From assembly GCA_028335825.1 (NCBI GenBank), contig JAIOKI010000016.1, forward strand, positions 62,001 through 126,000: 64,000 nt of DNA, written 5' to 3'. A program made the position numbers and the translations under genes. Positions 50,608 to 62,829 of the stretch are shown in pieces (position 1 is the first letter of the stretch; the number at the start of each line of letters is the position of its first letter). This stretch comes from Nosema muscidifuracis. Its lineage: Eukaryota > Microsporidia > Nosematidae. The notes beneath the pieces are model-generated. The model was given only the letters and a program-made list of their open reading frames with translations, was not told the DNA's origin and made no database searches.

Positions 50608-52519
50608 TAGCCTCCAGAATATCTTTTATAGCTTCATCATCTAAAGCAAACTTTTTTAACATACTTGTCTCCAAATTATTAAGACATCGTACTATAACTT
50701 TTATAGACTTTTGCAGAGGAACAAAAGACTTCCAGCTTTTTTTAATAACAGCAAGATCTGCTACTATTTTATCTTTATTATAAGACAAGAACTGTCTCAA
50801 GGCATTTGGCTCAGACAGGCATCTGACTCCCTCAGCAATTCTACAAAGACTGTCTGCCACTCTCAAAACAGCTTCATATCTTACTAAAAGAATCGTCTTC
50901 CCACTGATATCTTTTACGTAAGGAATATCTGATTCCTTAACACCTAGTATTTTAGCCCAGACAGCTAAATTTTTATGGCCTTCCCCTGATGGTAGACCTT
51001 CCATTGTAACCAGCCGATACTTATTTTCGGCTGGTTTCTTCCCCTCAAGCATGATTTTAAGGAGTTCTTCTCTAGACAGCTTATCTGTCCATTTTTCTCC
51101 AGTATTCTTCTTTACTGGCTTTTTGTCTCTATTGTCCTTCATTTTAGGGGCAATAAAATTTTTTATTTCAACTTTTTTATGAGCTGAGTCTTCTCTAAGT
51201 CTCCTTAAGAGATTTTTCTTTTGTTTGTGTGATACCACACTTCCCTTAGTGGTTTTACTGGGAACTTTTAGAACATCCTTCGGCTTGCCAACCTTAGGGT
51301 AGTTTTTATTTGTGAAGCGTTTCGACTTCTCCCTTTTGTTGAGTACAACATTTTTCTTAGTCTCTTGCAAGTTATGCAACTTAGAAAATTGTTCCTCTTT
51401 TATTGTTTCCACAAAGGACTCTACAGACTCAATTAAGATGTCAGTCGCTTTGTGGTCTACTATCATAGGCCCTTGGAGGCCTTCTTTTGTGATAACATCT
51501 AGATTACACATATTGGCATCTAGATGTATATTATCTTTTATGGAGTGTTTCGGCTCCTTTTCTTTTTTTACATCCTCTGATAGCCTCAGAGGGTAGTTAC
51601 TTTTATCAAGGCGTTTCGACCTCTGTTGTCTTTTAGGATCCCCTAGATAAGCTAAGGGATAACTCTTATCATTAGAGTCATCAGATGACTCTTCACTGTT
51701 GTTAATGTTACGAATCCAATCAGGCATTAGTGAGGTATACCTGTTGTCATCGATAACTTCCATTTTATCAGCCAATAGACTATCTTTTTTGATCACTACT
51801 GATCTTCCGTAGCTGGCTACGACCTTTGTCCATCCTTCTTCAGATGTTCTCTTTAAAAGAATGGGACTCTTTGGTTTCCTGCCTTTGCAGGAAGCTTTTG
51901 CTACCTTGGAAAGGAAGACTGATAGTGCAGAGGACTTGGGCGATCCAATGCTTGTTATTTGAGATGGCATGGTGACCTTACCATCCTCTTTTACAATCGA
52001 GTTATCCGGATGAGGAGTTCGATCTTTGTCTTTTATTGCAGTTTCCTGCTTCACTTCATTCATTGATTCAGCGTTTACTTTATTGACATCATCATAATTG
52101 ACACGGTTGATGAGATCATTCACTTGTTTTTGAAGTAATTCATACTTCTTCTTTTGTGTACTCAGTTCACGTTGACACGACTTAACATGTGCATCTTGGA
52201 GCTTAATCAAGTCTATCAGACTTAATGAGTATCTAGAGATGTTGTAAATATCTCTGTTCTTTTCTTTATCAATATGATAAAAATTTTTACTTGCTTTTTC
52301 AAACAAAACTTCTGTTTTTGAGTAGAGACTATTCAATTTTTTTATGTCATAGTACAAAGCATTACCAGTGCTAAGAGTACCATAACTACTTTTAATTCCT
52401 TCCAGTAAAGATGTTTGACTATCTTTCTGTACTTTTGAGGTTGGTAAGTCCTCGTTTGTGCTGCATCTCTGCGGAGTGTTTTTTTTACAATTGTCTAACC
52501 CCATATTCAGGATGACCAT
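50597..52519 (-). CDS. LINE ORF1 protein
   Basis: A 640-residue protein, presumably the RNA-binding chaperone of the LINE particle. It has a coiled-coil-prone region (about 90-135), an S/K/E-rich disordered middle with three degenerate repeats around SYPL..LGDPKR, NYPLRLSEDVKK and NYPKVGKPKDVLK, and a basic stretch (KNLLRRLRED). The C-terminal domain includes YRLVTMEGLPSGEGHKNLAVWAKILGVKESDI, which recalls RRM-like ORF1 modules. No CCHC knuckles are seen, unlike many ORF1 proteins. The first ATG lies inside a 35-nt block copied from ORF2, so translation could also begin at the sixth codon (MGLDNC). It ends in an 11-base overlap with ORF2. Confidence 0.85.
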   Translation of the reverse strand: MVILNMGLDNCKKNTPQRCSTNEDLPTSKVQKDSQTSLLEGIKSSYGTLSTGNALYYDIKKLNSLYSKTEVLFEKASKNFYHIDKEKNRDIYNISRYSLSLIDLIKLQDAHVKSCQRELSTQKKKYELLQKQVNDLINRVNYDDVNKVNAESMNEVKQETAIKDKDRTPHPDNSIVKEDGKVTMPSQITSIGSPKSSALSVFLSKVAKASCKGRKPKSPILLKRTSEEGWTKVVASYGRSVVIKKDSLLADKMEVIDDNRYTSLMPDWIRNINNSEESSDDSNDKSYPLAYLGDPKRQQRSKRLDKSNYPLRLSEDVKKEKEPKHSIKDNIHLDANMCNLDVITKEGLQGPMIVDHKATDILIESVESFVETIKEEQFSKLHNLQETKKNVVLNKREKSKRFTNKNYPKVGKPKDVLKVPSKTTKGSVVSHKQKKNLLRRLREDSAHKKVEIKNFIAPKMKDNRDKKPVKKNTGEKWTDKLSREELLKIMLEGKKPAENKYRLVTMEGLPSGEGHKNLAVWAKILGVKESDIPYVKDISGKTILLVRYEAVLRVADSLCRIAEGVRCLSEPNALRQFLSYNKDKIVADLAVIKKSWKSFVPLQKSIKVIVRCLNNLETSMLKKFALDDEAIKDILEANGP

Positions 52520-52545
52520 CTAATTAAATTACACCTTACTTTAGT

Positions 52546-52679
52546 TTAAATTTGATTTTTGTTTGAACAAAGTAATTAAAATTATATTACTAATCACATT
52601 TCTTATTAACAATCTTAACTATGCAAATTACATACACACCTACACTGTAATACAAAAAGCAGTAACCTCAAAATGTCGG
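52546..52679. other. LINE-LSU junction
   Basis: About 130 bases between the 35-nt ORF2-like block and the estimated LSU 3' end, becoming AT-rich. This holds the 5' end of the element and/or the external transcribed spacer; the exact border cannot be set by eye. Confidence 0.4.
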
Positions 52680-52881
52680 CATACACCTTCATTCTTACAG
52701 TTCTGCTTAATAGAGTAGTATTCTCCCAAATGTATCTTTGAGCTACGCTTCAGGCTTAAGAGGCTTTCAGCCTTAATCGAAACGACGTAGCTAAGCAACA
52801 TAACTTAATAGTTAATCGCACTACCAGTGGTCATCACTTAGAGTTCCTCTCGTACTATCAAAGTTCACTCAAAAATACTTA

Positions 52882-52923
<42 letters not shown>

Positions 52924-53358
52924 TCTCACGTTCCTCATTACCGGGTGAACAATCCAACACTTCGTAACATATACACTACGATGATCAGAAGAGACGACAT
53001 CGAAGAATCAAAAAGCAGAGTCGCTATGATCGCTTGCCTGCTACAAGCCAGTTATCCCTGTGGTAACTTTTCAATCACCCAATACATAATGAATGTAATT
53101 GGGATCGCTAGGCCAAGGTTTCCCTACTAAATACAGTCATATGTATAAAGTAAAGCAGATTTATTCCCTTATAATAAACTGATGGTTACCATCCATCATT
53201 CATCTACCTTAGGACAGCTGTGTTACTTTTTAACAGCTGTACCGCCCCAGCCAAACTCCCCATATATCCAAATAAACAAATATTCAAACATACTAGTGGT
53301 TTCACAAATCATCTCCCACCTCTCTACAATATACCGAATAATTATTAGAACATACTAA

Positions 53359-53390
<32 letters not shown>

Positions 53391-53489
53391 GATATACAAC
53401 AAGCCCGTTCCCTTGTCTCGTGGTTTCACAAAATTGTAAGTAGGGACAGTAGGAATCTCGTTGCTCCATTCATGCGCGTCACCAATTAA

Positions 53490-53542
<53 letters not shown>

Positions 53543-55105
53543 ATTCGCTTACACAACTTTAACAATAAATGCACTGGGCAGAATTCACTTCTTGTAATAC
53601 AAAAAGCTATGTTTTTAATAAACAGTCAGATTCCTTACATAGTAAAAGTTCTAGCATGCTAGAGCCAATCTTTATCCCAAGGTTACAGATCTAATTTGCC
53701 GAATTCCCTTACTTACTTTAATTTAAAATATCTGTTATGATACAAAGACACCTGATGCGGTATAGGTACGGCTACACTACTTCTTTTTTATCAAGTATAT
53801 ATAACACGTATTTCTTATCATAACAATCCATACGTACACACAGTCTAATTCATTTTTCTTACACCGCTTATATACTGTCATCATCAAGTCGCCTTGCAGT
53901 AGTCAAGTGAAGAACTATTGATCTTCTTTGTTTTTACAATAACACCGACTCACTTCAATACCATTGAAAACCCTAGTCTATATCTATACAAATATATTGT
54001 TACTGCCTCCAAGATCGGCCCATTTGTTTCTTCCATATACATTCACACATATACTTCAATACAAACAAATTGCACAGCTACCTAAATACTCATATAGAAA
54101 CATCTCATAAAAGTAGTCATCTTCTTCCATTTTATACAATAATACATTCGGTAGGTACGTTGTAACACGTTTCTTAGCGGATTTCTACTTCCATAACAAC
54201 CGCCCTACTGTCTCAATGTATTCATCATATTTATGGTATACTGTCTACTATTTAGAATATTTAATGTTCCATAAGGTTCATCCCTTTTTGCACATCATTC
54301 TTACAATCATGTGCCCACTAGTCATACAATAGATTCATTCTGTAAACCTAATCTACAGAAGACCATAGAATTAAAGATTTCTCATAGTCGAGACTATAAC
54401 AGTGTCCTACATCTATGTCCTATATACAATGACTGCTGTCCTGAGAGACATTTCGCTGTGAACCAGCTACCACACAGTTCGATTGGTCTTTCGCCACTAT
54501 ACACATCTTAAATCATCGATTTGCACGTCAGAATGATTATGGTCTTCCAATAAACTGTTGCTTATCTTCAACCAGAACATGCATAGTTCACTGTGTTTCG
54601 GGTCTTATAGTTATAACTTGTCATATTAATAACGACTGAGCCATTATCTTGCTATAACTATAATCTCCTTGGTCCGTGTTTCAAGACGGGTCCTTAAACA
54701 TAAGGCTGCCCCACACATTTTCACAAATTCCTTCGCAGTACTTATTTGCTATCGGTATGCCATTATATTTAACCTTAGATATCTCATTCTACCTGTATTC
54801 AGACTGCACTACCAAGCAGCCCTACTCGCTGATACTTACTATTTTATTCAACTAACGAATATTATATTCTGTACAAATAAGTAATAAAATAGTGATTTAC
54901 ATCTCCAATAGGATTACAATCACGGGTTGCTTCTTGTTCACTCGCTGCTACTACAGAAATCCTGGTTAGTTTCTTTTCCTCCTTCTAATGATATGCTTAA
55001 GTTCAAAGGGTCCTCTATACACATCTGTATATATTCGGTAACAATGCTTTCGTATTCATCTACGACCTTCATCGCTGTGGCATCCTATTGATCCCATGTG
55101 TGGGT
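52680..55105 (-). rRNA. Large-subunit rRNA with fused 5.8S-like 5' part
   Basis: In minus orientation the 5' part (about 54980-55100) has a 5.8S-like core (GATGCCACAGCGATGAAGG...) that runs without a second spacer into the LSU start (GAACTTAAGCATATCATT), the fused arrangement typical of microsporidia. At the 3' end the sarcin-ricin loop AGTACGAGAGGAACT lies near 52845-52865, and GGCTGAAAGCCTCTTAAGCCTGAAGC corresponds to the usual last helices. The length of about 2.4 kb is short, as expected. Ends are accurate to a few tens of bases. Short open frames within it are accidental. Confidence 0.93.
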
Positions 55106-55278
55106 AAAATAAAATGATAATATATATTAGTATAACATATATATATAAATATATAATAATTATAATCTAATAAATATAAATATATTAGTATAATATAATA
55201 AATATAAATTAGTATAATCTATATATATAAATATATAATGTATAATCTAACAATATTGTATAATAACTGTTACTCGAT
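55106..55278 (-). other. Internal transcribed spacer between SSU and LSU
   Basis: AT-rich, with ATATATATAAATATATAAT repeats, unlike the two rRNA genes it separates. It is the only spacer in the unit, which fits the absence of a free 5.8S RNA. Confidence 0.8.
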
Positions 55279-56515
55279 ATGATCCTGCTAATGGTTCTCC
55301 AACAGCAACCATGTTACGACTTATATCAGATCTAATACATCTTGTTCAAGTAGTTTACACTAATTTCACAACATATATCATCTTAGATAGCGACGGGCGG
55401 TGTGTACAAAGAACAGGGACACATTCAATTCTACTTATTTAATAAAATTTACTAGCAATTCCAAGTTCAAATATCTCTTACAAAATATTATCCCATAAAG
55501 ATTTATATCTATTGTATTGCGCGTGCAGCCCAAAATGTCTGAGGGCATAACGGACCTGTTTTAATCCTTTCCTTCCTACACTGATTGTGTCTGTCTATAA
55601 GGGTCTCACGTCTTGTTGAAATTAATCAAAACTTCACAGCATCCATTGAAAACGGCCATGCACCACTATTATCATTCTCAAATTCCATTCTCGCTGAATA
55701 ATAAAATATTGGTAAGTTACCTCGCGTTGAGTCAAATTAAGCCGCACAATCCACTCCTTGTGGTATTCTTCCGTCAATTTCTTTAATTTTCAATCTTGCG
55801 ATCATACTATCCCCAGAGCCAAAAAACTCGAATTTCTATTATGTAATACAAATACTCATATCACATCGTCGGCATAGTTTACTGCTGGAACTACAATGGT
55901 ATCTAATCATCTTCGATCCTCCAGCTTACGTCCTTGTTCAAAAAATACATACAAGTGTACAGCTTTCGCTTCTGTTCGTCCAGTCAGGGTCGTCACATTT
56001 CATCTCTCTCCCAACTATACAGTACACCTCATATTGCTTCTTAAAAATAAACTACGGACTTTTTAACTGCATCAATCATCATACACACTCTTGGAACAAG
56101 TATTACCGCGGCTGCTGGCACTTGATTTGCCCTCCAATTAATCACCTCATATGTTTTTACAATATGAAACAATATCTATTACTTCCCATAACTGCCTCAG
56201 ACAAAATCCATAGGTCAAGTTTCGCCCCTGCTGCAATCCTTAGACTTAGTAGCCGTCTCTCAGGCTCCTTCTCCGGAATATTACAAAGTAATACCGTTAC
56301 CCGTTACTGCCTTGTTAAGCCATTACCTTAACAACTAGCTGATAGGTCTCACTCTTACTGTATACAATTATCTACACTTTAACGTAGTTATCATCAATAT
56401 ACATAAAATAAAGTGAGTATTACTGAGCAGTCCATTTTTCAGATACTTCTTCAAAAACATGCATGGGTTAATCTTAGGGAATAGCGTCTACGTCAGGCAG
56501 AATCAACCTGGTGTA
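55279..56515 (-). rRNA. Small-subunit rRNA
   Basis: Minus orientation. It starts with CACCAGGTTGATTCTGCC near 56513, contains the 530 loop GTGCCAGCAGCCGCGG (about 56106-56121) and GTGCGGCTTAATTTGACTCA near 55725-55745, and ends with AAGTCGTAACATGGTTGC...GGATCATAT near 55279. At about 1.24 kb it lacks many eukaryotic expansion segments, as in all microsporidia. The order SSU-ITS-LSU is the ordinary one, not the reversed order of Nosema bombycis. Confidence 0.97.
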
Positions 56516-57250
56516 CAAAATAACATATCTACATTCTAGTCAGTATTAATCTAGTCTCAGAAATCTTAATCTCTCAATCAATCAGTGCAATATAACATAC
56601 GAAAACTACAACATGAGTAATAAATAATTTACATTGTGTATTATTTAATCTACTGATAAATTAAATTGACAAATCAGAATTAATAATTAATTGCTGATTT
56701 ATGAAATTTGACAGGTTATATATAGTGTGTTTAAGTGTACTAGTATGATATATATGTTGTATAAAAAGAGTTACAATCTGGTGGTTGTGTTGAACAACGA
56801 GAAGTTGATTGGAGTGTCCAGTTAAGGATTGAGAATGGTGACCATCCTGTGAACGTACTGGGACGTTGGTTGTTGAAGTGATCGTGGTGATTACTTGTGT
56901 GAACAGTAATGTGAGACCGTAACGATGGTTTAGTTTTTGATGGGTTTTGTTACTTGAAGATGTAAAATATTGTATTGATAAAGTATGTATACAACATGTA
57001 CTGTGTGTATTTATTCTTTGGTGATAGATAATATATTAATTTTATTTCTTTGTAATGTAGATGGGATAGTTTGACTTGGTATAGTAATTAAATTACTTTT
57101 TATATATTGTTTATAGATCTGTTATTTATTAGTAATAATCATTCTGTAAATTTGTATTGATCTTGGTATCTCATGTTATAAAAAGGCTTATGTATTTTGA
57201 TAATGTACATAAGAAATAGTAGTTAACTAATAATTAGAAGTAAACATCTA
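56516..57250 (-). promoter_or_regulatory. Region upstream of the SSU gene (external spacer / promoter)
   Basis: About 0.7 kb leading into the SSU gene. The stretch 56775-56950 is far richer in G on the plus strand than its surroundings (GGTGGTTGTGTTGAAC, GTACTGGGACGTTGGTTG) and does not translate well in any frame. It probably holds the Pol I promoter and external transcribed spacer, but no individual element can be named. Confidence 0.45.
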
Positions 57251-58950
57251 ATCAAATTTAATATCTTTATTTCTTCTATGCTTTTGTTTAATTTCTTCAG
57301 TATCTTTCATCAATGCCTAAAAAATACACTATTCTCTTTTTTGCAATCTCAACTCCTCTAATTATCTTTATTCTACACTTTTCTAATTTCAATACTTTAG
57401 CTCTTCTTTATCGCTGTAAAATACTTTCTTAAATTTTTTTAGTTCTTCAATCTCTAATCCATTCACCAGTATTCTGTTCATTAATCTATAATCCTTATAT
57501 AATAGTACTGTTGTTATCCACCATTTACAAAAATCAATCTTATTTATTTCTGTTTGTATTCTAATCTACTAAATTATAAAACATTCTTAATTGTTTCTAT
57601 TTTATCTTTCTGATCGAATCTCATTTATTATACTTATAGCTATTTCTTAATCATCTTTGATTTTTCTTTTTCTATTTCATCCCTTTCAATATTATCTACA
57701 TTTTCAACAATTCTGGTTCTTCTTATAAATATTTCTTAAGATATTCTCATTCTTACACTTCTTAATGGTATACCATAAATCAATATTCTATATTATTGTA
57801 ATAATATCTTGTATTGAAACTTTTATATTTTTATAATATAATCTTCTTTCCTCTATACACAAGTCTTTTATGGAAGTCTAAAATATCTTACCTTTTTTGA
57901 TTTATTTCCACTATTTGTAATCATATTAACCTTCTAATTGGTTTCTGTTGAACTTATACCGTTGAAATATGTAATTTTGAAATAGTTTCTATATTCTATT
58001 TAAAAATGAATATCTACTGTTTTGATTTATTCTTCTGTCATCTAAAGCTTTCAGCGATTTATAATTGGTCTCTAATTTGAATTATCTGCATAATAAAAAA
58101 ATTTTAAAGTTTGTAATTGCCTATGAGACAGCTAACATTTTTTTAACTAGTTAAATAATTCCTTTCCACCAAAACCATTGTTCATGATGCAAATGAAATC
58201 GAATCTCTTTTAAATTCTTTTTAAAATCTGGCTGTTGAAATATTGTTTCTCCTAAAGATTTTTCTATGATCAAAAACGTTTTCAAATTTTCCTCTTCATT
58301 TAACTCTATTTTTTGTCTAAAATTGACAATGTTTCTGTATCGTAAAACAAAGCATACTTTTATATGTCTATCAATAATTTATTTATATTTTTTATCACAA
58401 ATAAGTTTCTGAACACCTTGATATTCTTATTCGTAATATATCTTGTTTTCTATTTTAACATTGTTCTATACCAATTTTTCTCGTTTTTTACAATCTGAAG
58501 AAGCCTTTTTATTTCAATTTTAGTAAAATATCTTTTATACCTCAAATTATTAATTATTTTATCAGTATTAGGCGAAAAGAAATTCAGGTACTACTAATTA
58601 GTTAAAACTCACAAGATTTATTATTAGTCTTATGCTACCATCTGTTGTAACACCAGTCCAATATTATTTATTCATAATATTCTATTAGTATTATATATTG
58701 TCTTTCTAGTGATCACTTTTCTGCTTCATTCTTAAATTTGTAATTTTTTGTAGCTTATATGGAATATCTACCATTATTTTCTTCTAAATTTTTGATTTTT
58801 ATTCACACCTGGAAATATTTCTATCATAAGACCCAAACAATATTTTATTGAACAAGGTATTTTAGATGAGAATAAAAGTATATAAACAAGTTTTATAAAT
58901 AATGTTAAATGATAAATCTAAATCTTTATCAAACAAATTACCATTTTAGG
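57251..58950 (-). mobile_element. Fossil of a Ty3/gypsy-like LTR retrotransposon
   Basis: The minus strand retains recognisable traces of the pol region, chiefly the part around reverse transcriptase/RNase H near 57.9-58.3 kb, in a long stretch of coding-like texture. No LTRs could be delimited. It is heavily broken, with well over ten interruptions, and appears old. Limits are approximate, and similar texture may continue to about 60.2 kb. Confidence 0.5.
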
Positions 58951-61949
58951 AGATAAATGTGTTAAAAGCTTCTACTTTTTATGCCTTAATAAAATTTTCA
59001 TTTCTATATTTCTTAAATTCATTCTTTTTTACAATATTAAAGCATCACAAAAAATCTTTACCATTTTCATTTTTGAATGAAAGTGATCATTATTGAAGAC
59101 ATTTTTAAATTTCTATTTTTATATCCTTATAATTTAAAATGGCGAGAAAACAGAAATATAAATTTAGATTATTATTTTTGCACAATTATCATAGAAATCC
59201 TATGAAAGCTATAAAATAAGAATTTATGTAGTAATATAGTTGAGTAATTCATTAATTGAAGCAATAAATTAGTCTCTGAATAATTAATTTAAGATAAAAC
59301 TTAAAAGTAAAAATATTAACGAAAAAACGTTATTAATGATTATTATTCCTGCCGTATGCCAATACTACTTGGATTTATGAAGAGTATCTAATAAGAATTT
59401 CGATATTAAGTTCAAAATGTATAATTTTTTAATTTTTAAATCCGGAGATTTTGTATGAAAGACATAAATGAAATAAATAATAATTTCGTTAATTATAAAA
59501 TCTTTCTTCATGGTTTTTATCAGCAAGTTAATTTGATTTTCGTTCAATCTGTTTGATATCATTTTATCAGACAGGCAATCTACTTTTCCTTGTCTTATCT
59601 TGATATATTCCATAGCTAAAGTTGCCAGAGCTCTTAAGGTTATTATTTTCTTTCGTACTCGTGTCATTCAATACAGAAAAAAATATAATAATAAAAACGT
59701 AATGTATATTTATCTAATAAATCTTCGTCTTCTATTGCATCAAAGATTTTCTTTTTTGCATATTGTTTTGGATTTGTTTTTCTTAAGTTCTTTCTTGTAA
59801 CATAGGCTCATCTTCTTTAATATATGTCTTTTTTATCTTCTCATATAAAGATTTTGGTTATATTTTTCTCTGAAAATTGTTAGATCAATTTTCTTTTTAT
59901 TTCTTATTAAGTCTTTCTGTTATTTAGAGAATAAAATCTTCTTTTAATTTTAGTTTCTTACTATATCTGTATATAGTTTTCATATAATAAACATAAGTTG
60001 TTTTCGTTTTTTATTCTAAAAAAATACTAAATGACATTGTTTTCCCTAAAGACCCAATATCCTTCTCTTTTCATGATTCATAACAAATTTCGTTAAGTTT
60101 TTTATTTTTAATTTTTTGAGTCATTTGACAAAAAATATTCTCTTTGATTTAAGATTTCAATCAACTTCTCCTTGGTTGTCATTTTTAAAAATTGCATATT
60201 ATACCTACTTTCTCGCTACTCCCATTTTAATATTCTTTGTGAACAATTTATCCAATCTTGAATGATTTTTTTAAACTTATTGTTATCATTAACATTCGTA
60301 TTCTTCACAATTTTATGATTTATAAGATGAGGATGTTTATAATTTTCAATCACAATATTCACAGAGAAAATCAAAATACATAAATCTAGAAAAAAATTAA
60401 GAATTTTTTACTGTATCTGGTGATATAAATCGTGATAAGTTATTTGTTAGGAAAGGAAGTTATAAATTGTGAGACTAAGTTTGCACATGATTAATAACCA
60501 ATAAGACTTTATGCCAATAATGTTTCTCTATCAGAGTATTATCATAAATATGTTGATTATCAAATCTGAGTGTCTAAATAAAGCGAAATTGATATCAATC
60601 ATAAAGCATTTCAAACTGAAAACTATTTGAGTTTTTATATTTTATCAAAGCTTCAAAGAAATATGAAAGTAACAGTTGTTTATTAAAAAATAGTTATTCC
60701 GATACAGCAGCATCATATAATGTTCAAAAGATTTGAAAATGTGGTATTTGAAATTTATTTTTTACAAAAAATATTCGATGTGTATTGTTTTACTGTAATT
60801 ATATAAAGACTCCTTGTAATTGTATTGAATTTTTATTTGATATATTCATATAAATCTAATTTATACCTAATTAATAATTGGATTTTTCAAATTAGTGTCT
60901 ATAATTACGATTACGCAATTCATAGTTTGTTGAATCTCCAAAATTTTAATTCTATAAAGTATTGTTTTAAGAACAGATTAAGCTTATTTTTATTCATTTG
61001 TTTTTTATTAACAACTTATTTATTTTATAAGTCAATTTTAAAATTGAGCTCATTGCTAATAAAAAATTGTATGTTTATATCTGAGATTTCTCATGGTAAC
61101 ATGTCCATTTTTAATACAGCTTTATTTTGGTTCTATTAATTTGGCAATTTTAATATTTTCAGTCTCTTTCACATTTTCCTTTTTTAGAAATTATTTCAAT
61201 AAAGTTTTATTAAATAACTTAAATTGAATTTAAATAAAAAAATGTTATTGCTTAACATTAAGACAAGGAATATAAAAAACGTAATCTTATAGTCATTGAT
61301 CGATAATATTTTTTAAGCTGTCTAGAACATTTAAATCTGAAGGTAGTTTATTAAATCTTCTCTCTAAATTTGTAAAATTTAAGTTTAGTTCTTTCACATT
61401 TAAATATAATTATTAGTTATATTTTTCATGAATATTAGATCTATCCACTAATTACTTCAGAGTCAATTTTTTTGTTGGAGCTCATAAATCCTTTTATCTT
61501 AATAATTTTTCCTCAATTTTTATTTTCATCTTAATAAACATTTTATGTTGTACATATGTTTTTATTCGGCTTTATAGTTCTTGTGAAAAATGATTAATAT
61601 AAGTTTTCAATGTCAAAAAATAAGGAATAGCTATTCTATAAAAATAGTTAGTGACGCACAGTGATTAGCTAACATTTTACTTATGGTTTCAAGACTTATA
61701 TTATCCCGAGATTTCTAATCCTGTTATTTTTTACTTCAATAATCTAGCAAATGCAGAAATTAGATCAATCTAGACAGCCGTATCGAGGTATATGTACAAT
61801 CCAGAGTACTAAATATGGCTCTAGAAAACCAGACTATGGCTAACCACATATACTCACACCTCTTGGGTACAACAAGTGAAGCTTATAATAACAAAAAAAT
61901 TACCGAAGAAGCAACTTTAAGCATAAGTATTATTTATTTTATTTAGATA
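58951..61949. other. Gene-poor AT-rich region, probable relics
   Basis: About 3 kb with no gene I can support. A 100-codon minus-strand frame at 59365-59667 (MTRVRKKIITLRALATLAMEYIK...) has varied composition and may be part of the neighbouring fossil or another relic. A GC-richer patch at about 61760-61880 is unexplained. No RNA genes recognised. Confidence 0.35.
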
Positions 61950-62177
61950 TTATCTTAATTTTACTCCATGAGAGAGAAAATAAATAATGATCAACAATGC
62001 AAACCACAAGTGGGTATCTGATAATAAGAACATAGAAGAAAACATGCCATAAAAACATACTTTTAATTTTACCACTTTAGGCTTATTAGGATGCATATTG
62101 TAGGATTTTCTATCCTCAGTCTGATTACCTACTAATAACGCCATAATGAAATCACAAGTTTGGAATACAAAATTCAA
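61950..62177 (-). CDS. Doubtful 75-residue frame with a hydrophobic C-terminus
   Basis: Composition is mixed (HPNKPKVVKLKVCFYGMF, then LWFALLIIIYFL), more coding-like than most frames in this desert, and a hydrophobic helix is predicted near the end. There is no CCC block, no family match and no intact neighbour. A relic of a larger gene is at least as likely as a real small membrane protein. Confidence 0.25.
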   Translation of the reverse strand: MNFVFQTCDFIMALLVGNQTEDRKSYNMHPNKPKVVKLKVCFYGMFSSMFLLSDTHLWFALLIIIYFLSHGVKLR

Positions 62178-62829
62178 ATATGATTAACACACAAATTAAA
62201 TAGTTATCCTTTGACTTAGTTGTAGGTATAAATAAGATGCCTCAATATAAATTTTATGGCTTTAACAACAATATTGTATCTTGGTGTATTGTAAAATTGA
62301 GTGAAGTGACAAAAACGAAAGTATTTTTCAAGTAGTATCATGTAAAGGATGTTTTATTTGAAAGATTTATTGTTTACGTCGTTGTAGGTTTTCTTCATTT
62401 TGTGTACCGTTCTTTAAATATTTTTTATTTATAAAATACACACAGTCAAATATTGCGTGATGTTAAAATGTTTATTTTGATAACTTTCTTGTTTATAGTT
62501 TTATATAAACGATTCACCAATAACATTATGTCTTACCTCATTTCCGACTAAATTAGCATATATTTCAATGAGTGAATAACCACTAATCTTTCAAATTGAT
62601 CTTTAAACACAACATGATACTTTTTAGTATTTGTTTTCTTTAGTTATTTATTGAAAATAAATTTCACTCACAATTATTATAATAATAATAAATACATTTA
62701 AGAATTACACACAATTATTATTTGGGTATGGTAAAAAATTCTATTTCAAATAAATATACTTTAAGGATCGTCTCACATAAATCTTCAGATTTTAATTACA
62801 GCAAGGTAGAGACTAATTGTAAATAATAA
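62178..62829. other. AT-rich desert
   Basis: Nothing identifiable; no coding texture, repeats or RNA signatures that I can support. Confidence 0.4.

Larger units (their letters stand above)
46440..52545 (-). mobile_element. Two-ORF LINE (non-LTR retrotransposon), apparently full length
   Basis: Contains, in minus orientation, a leader of uncertain length, ORF1, ORF2 (apurinic-endonuclease plus reverse transcriptase) and a 3' untranslated region of about 450 bases. Both ORFs are open with no visible defects. Base composition is clearly richer in GC than neighbouring host DNA, pointing to a recent arrival or a different mutational history. Boundaries are estimates: the right end lies between the ORF1 start and the LSU 3' end; the left end is between 46440 and 46480, where GC-richer sequence stops just after the TruA-type gene. 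No target-site duplication could be delimited. The 3' side shows T runs rather than a poly(A) tail in element orientation. Confidence 0.85.

Noticed and set aside
48707-51596. Plus-strand frames of 77-105 codons opposite the LINE
   Set aside because: They are antisense shadows of the ORF1 and ORF2 coding frames, with hydrophobic S/F/L-rich composition typical of such shadows.
52545-52680. LINE inserted inside the LSU gene as a classical R1/R2 element
   Set aside because: The last LSU helices after the sarcin-ricin loop are present and in order, so the LSU looks complete and the LINE lies downstream of it.
52945-56331. Short plus-strand open frames inside the rRNA region (for example near 52945, 54311, 54669 and 56122)
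   Set aside because: They lie opposite clearly identified LSU and SSU genes and have no family match; they arise by chance in higher-GC rRNA sequence.
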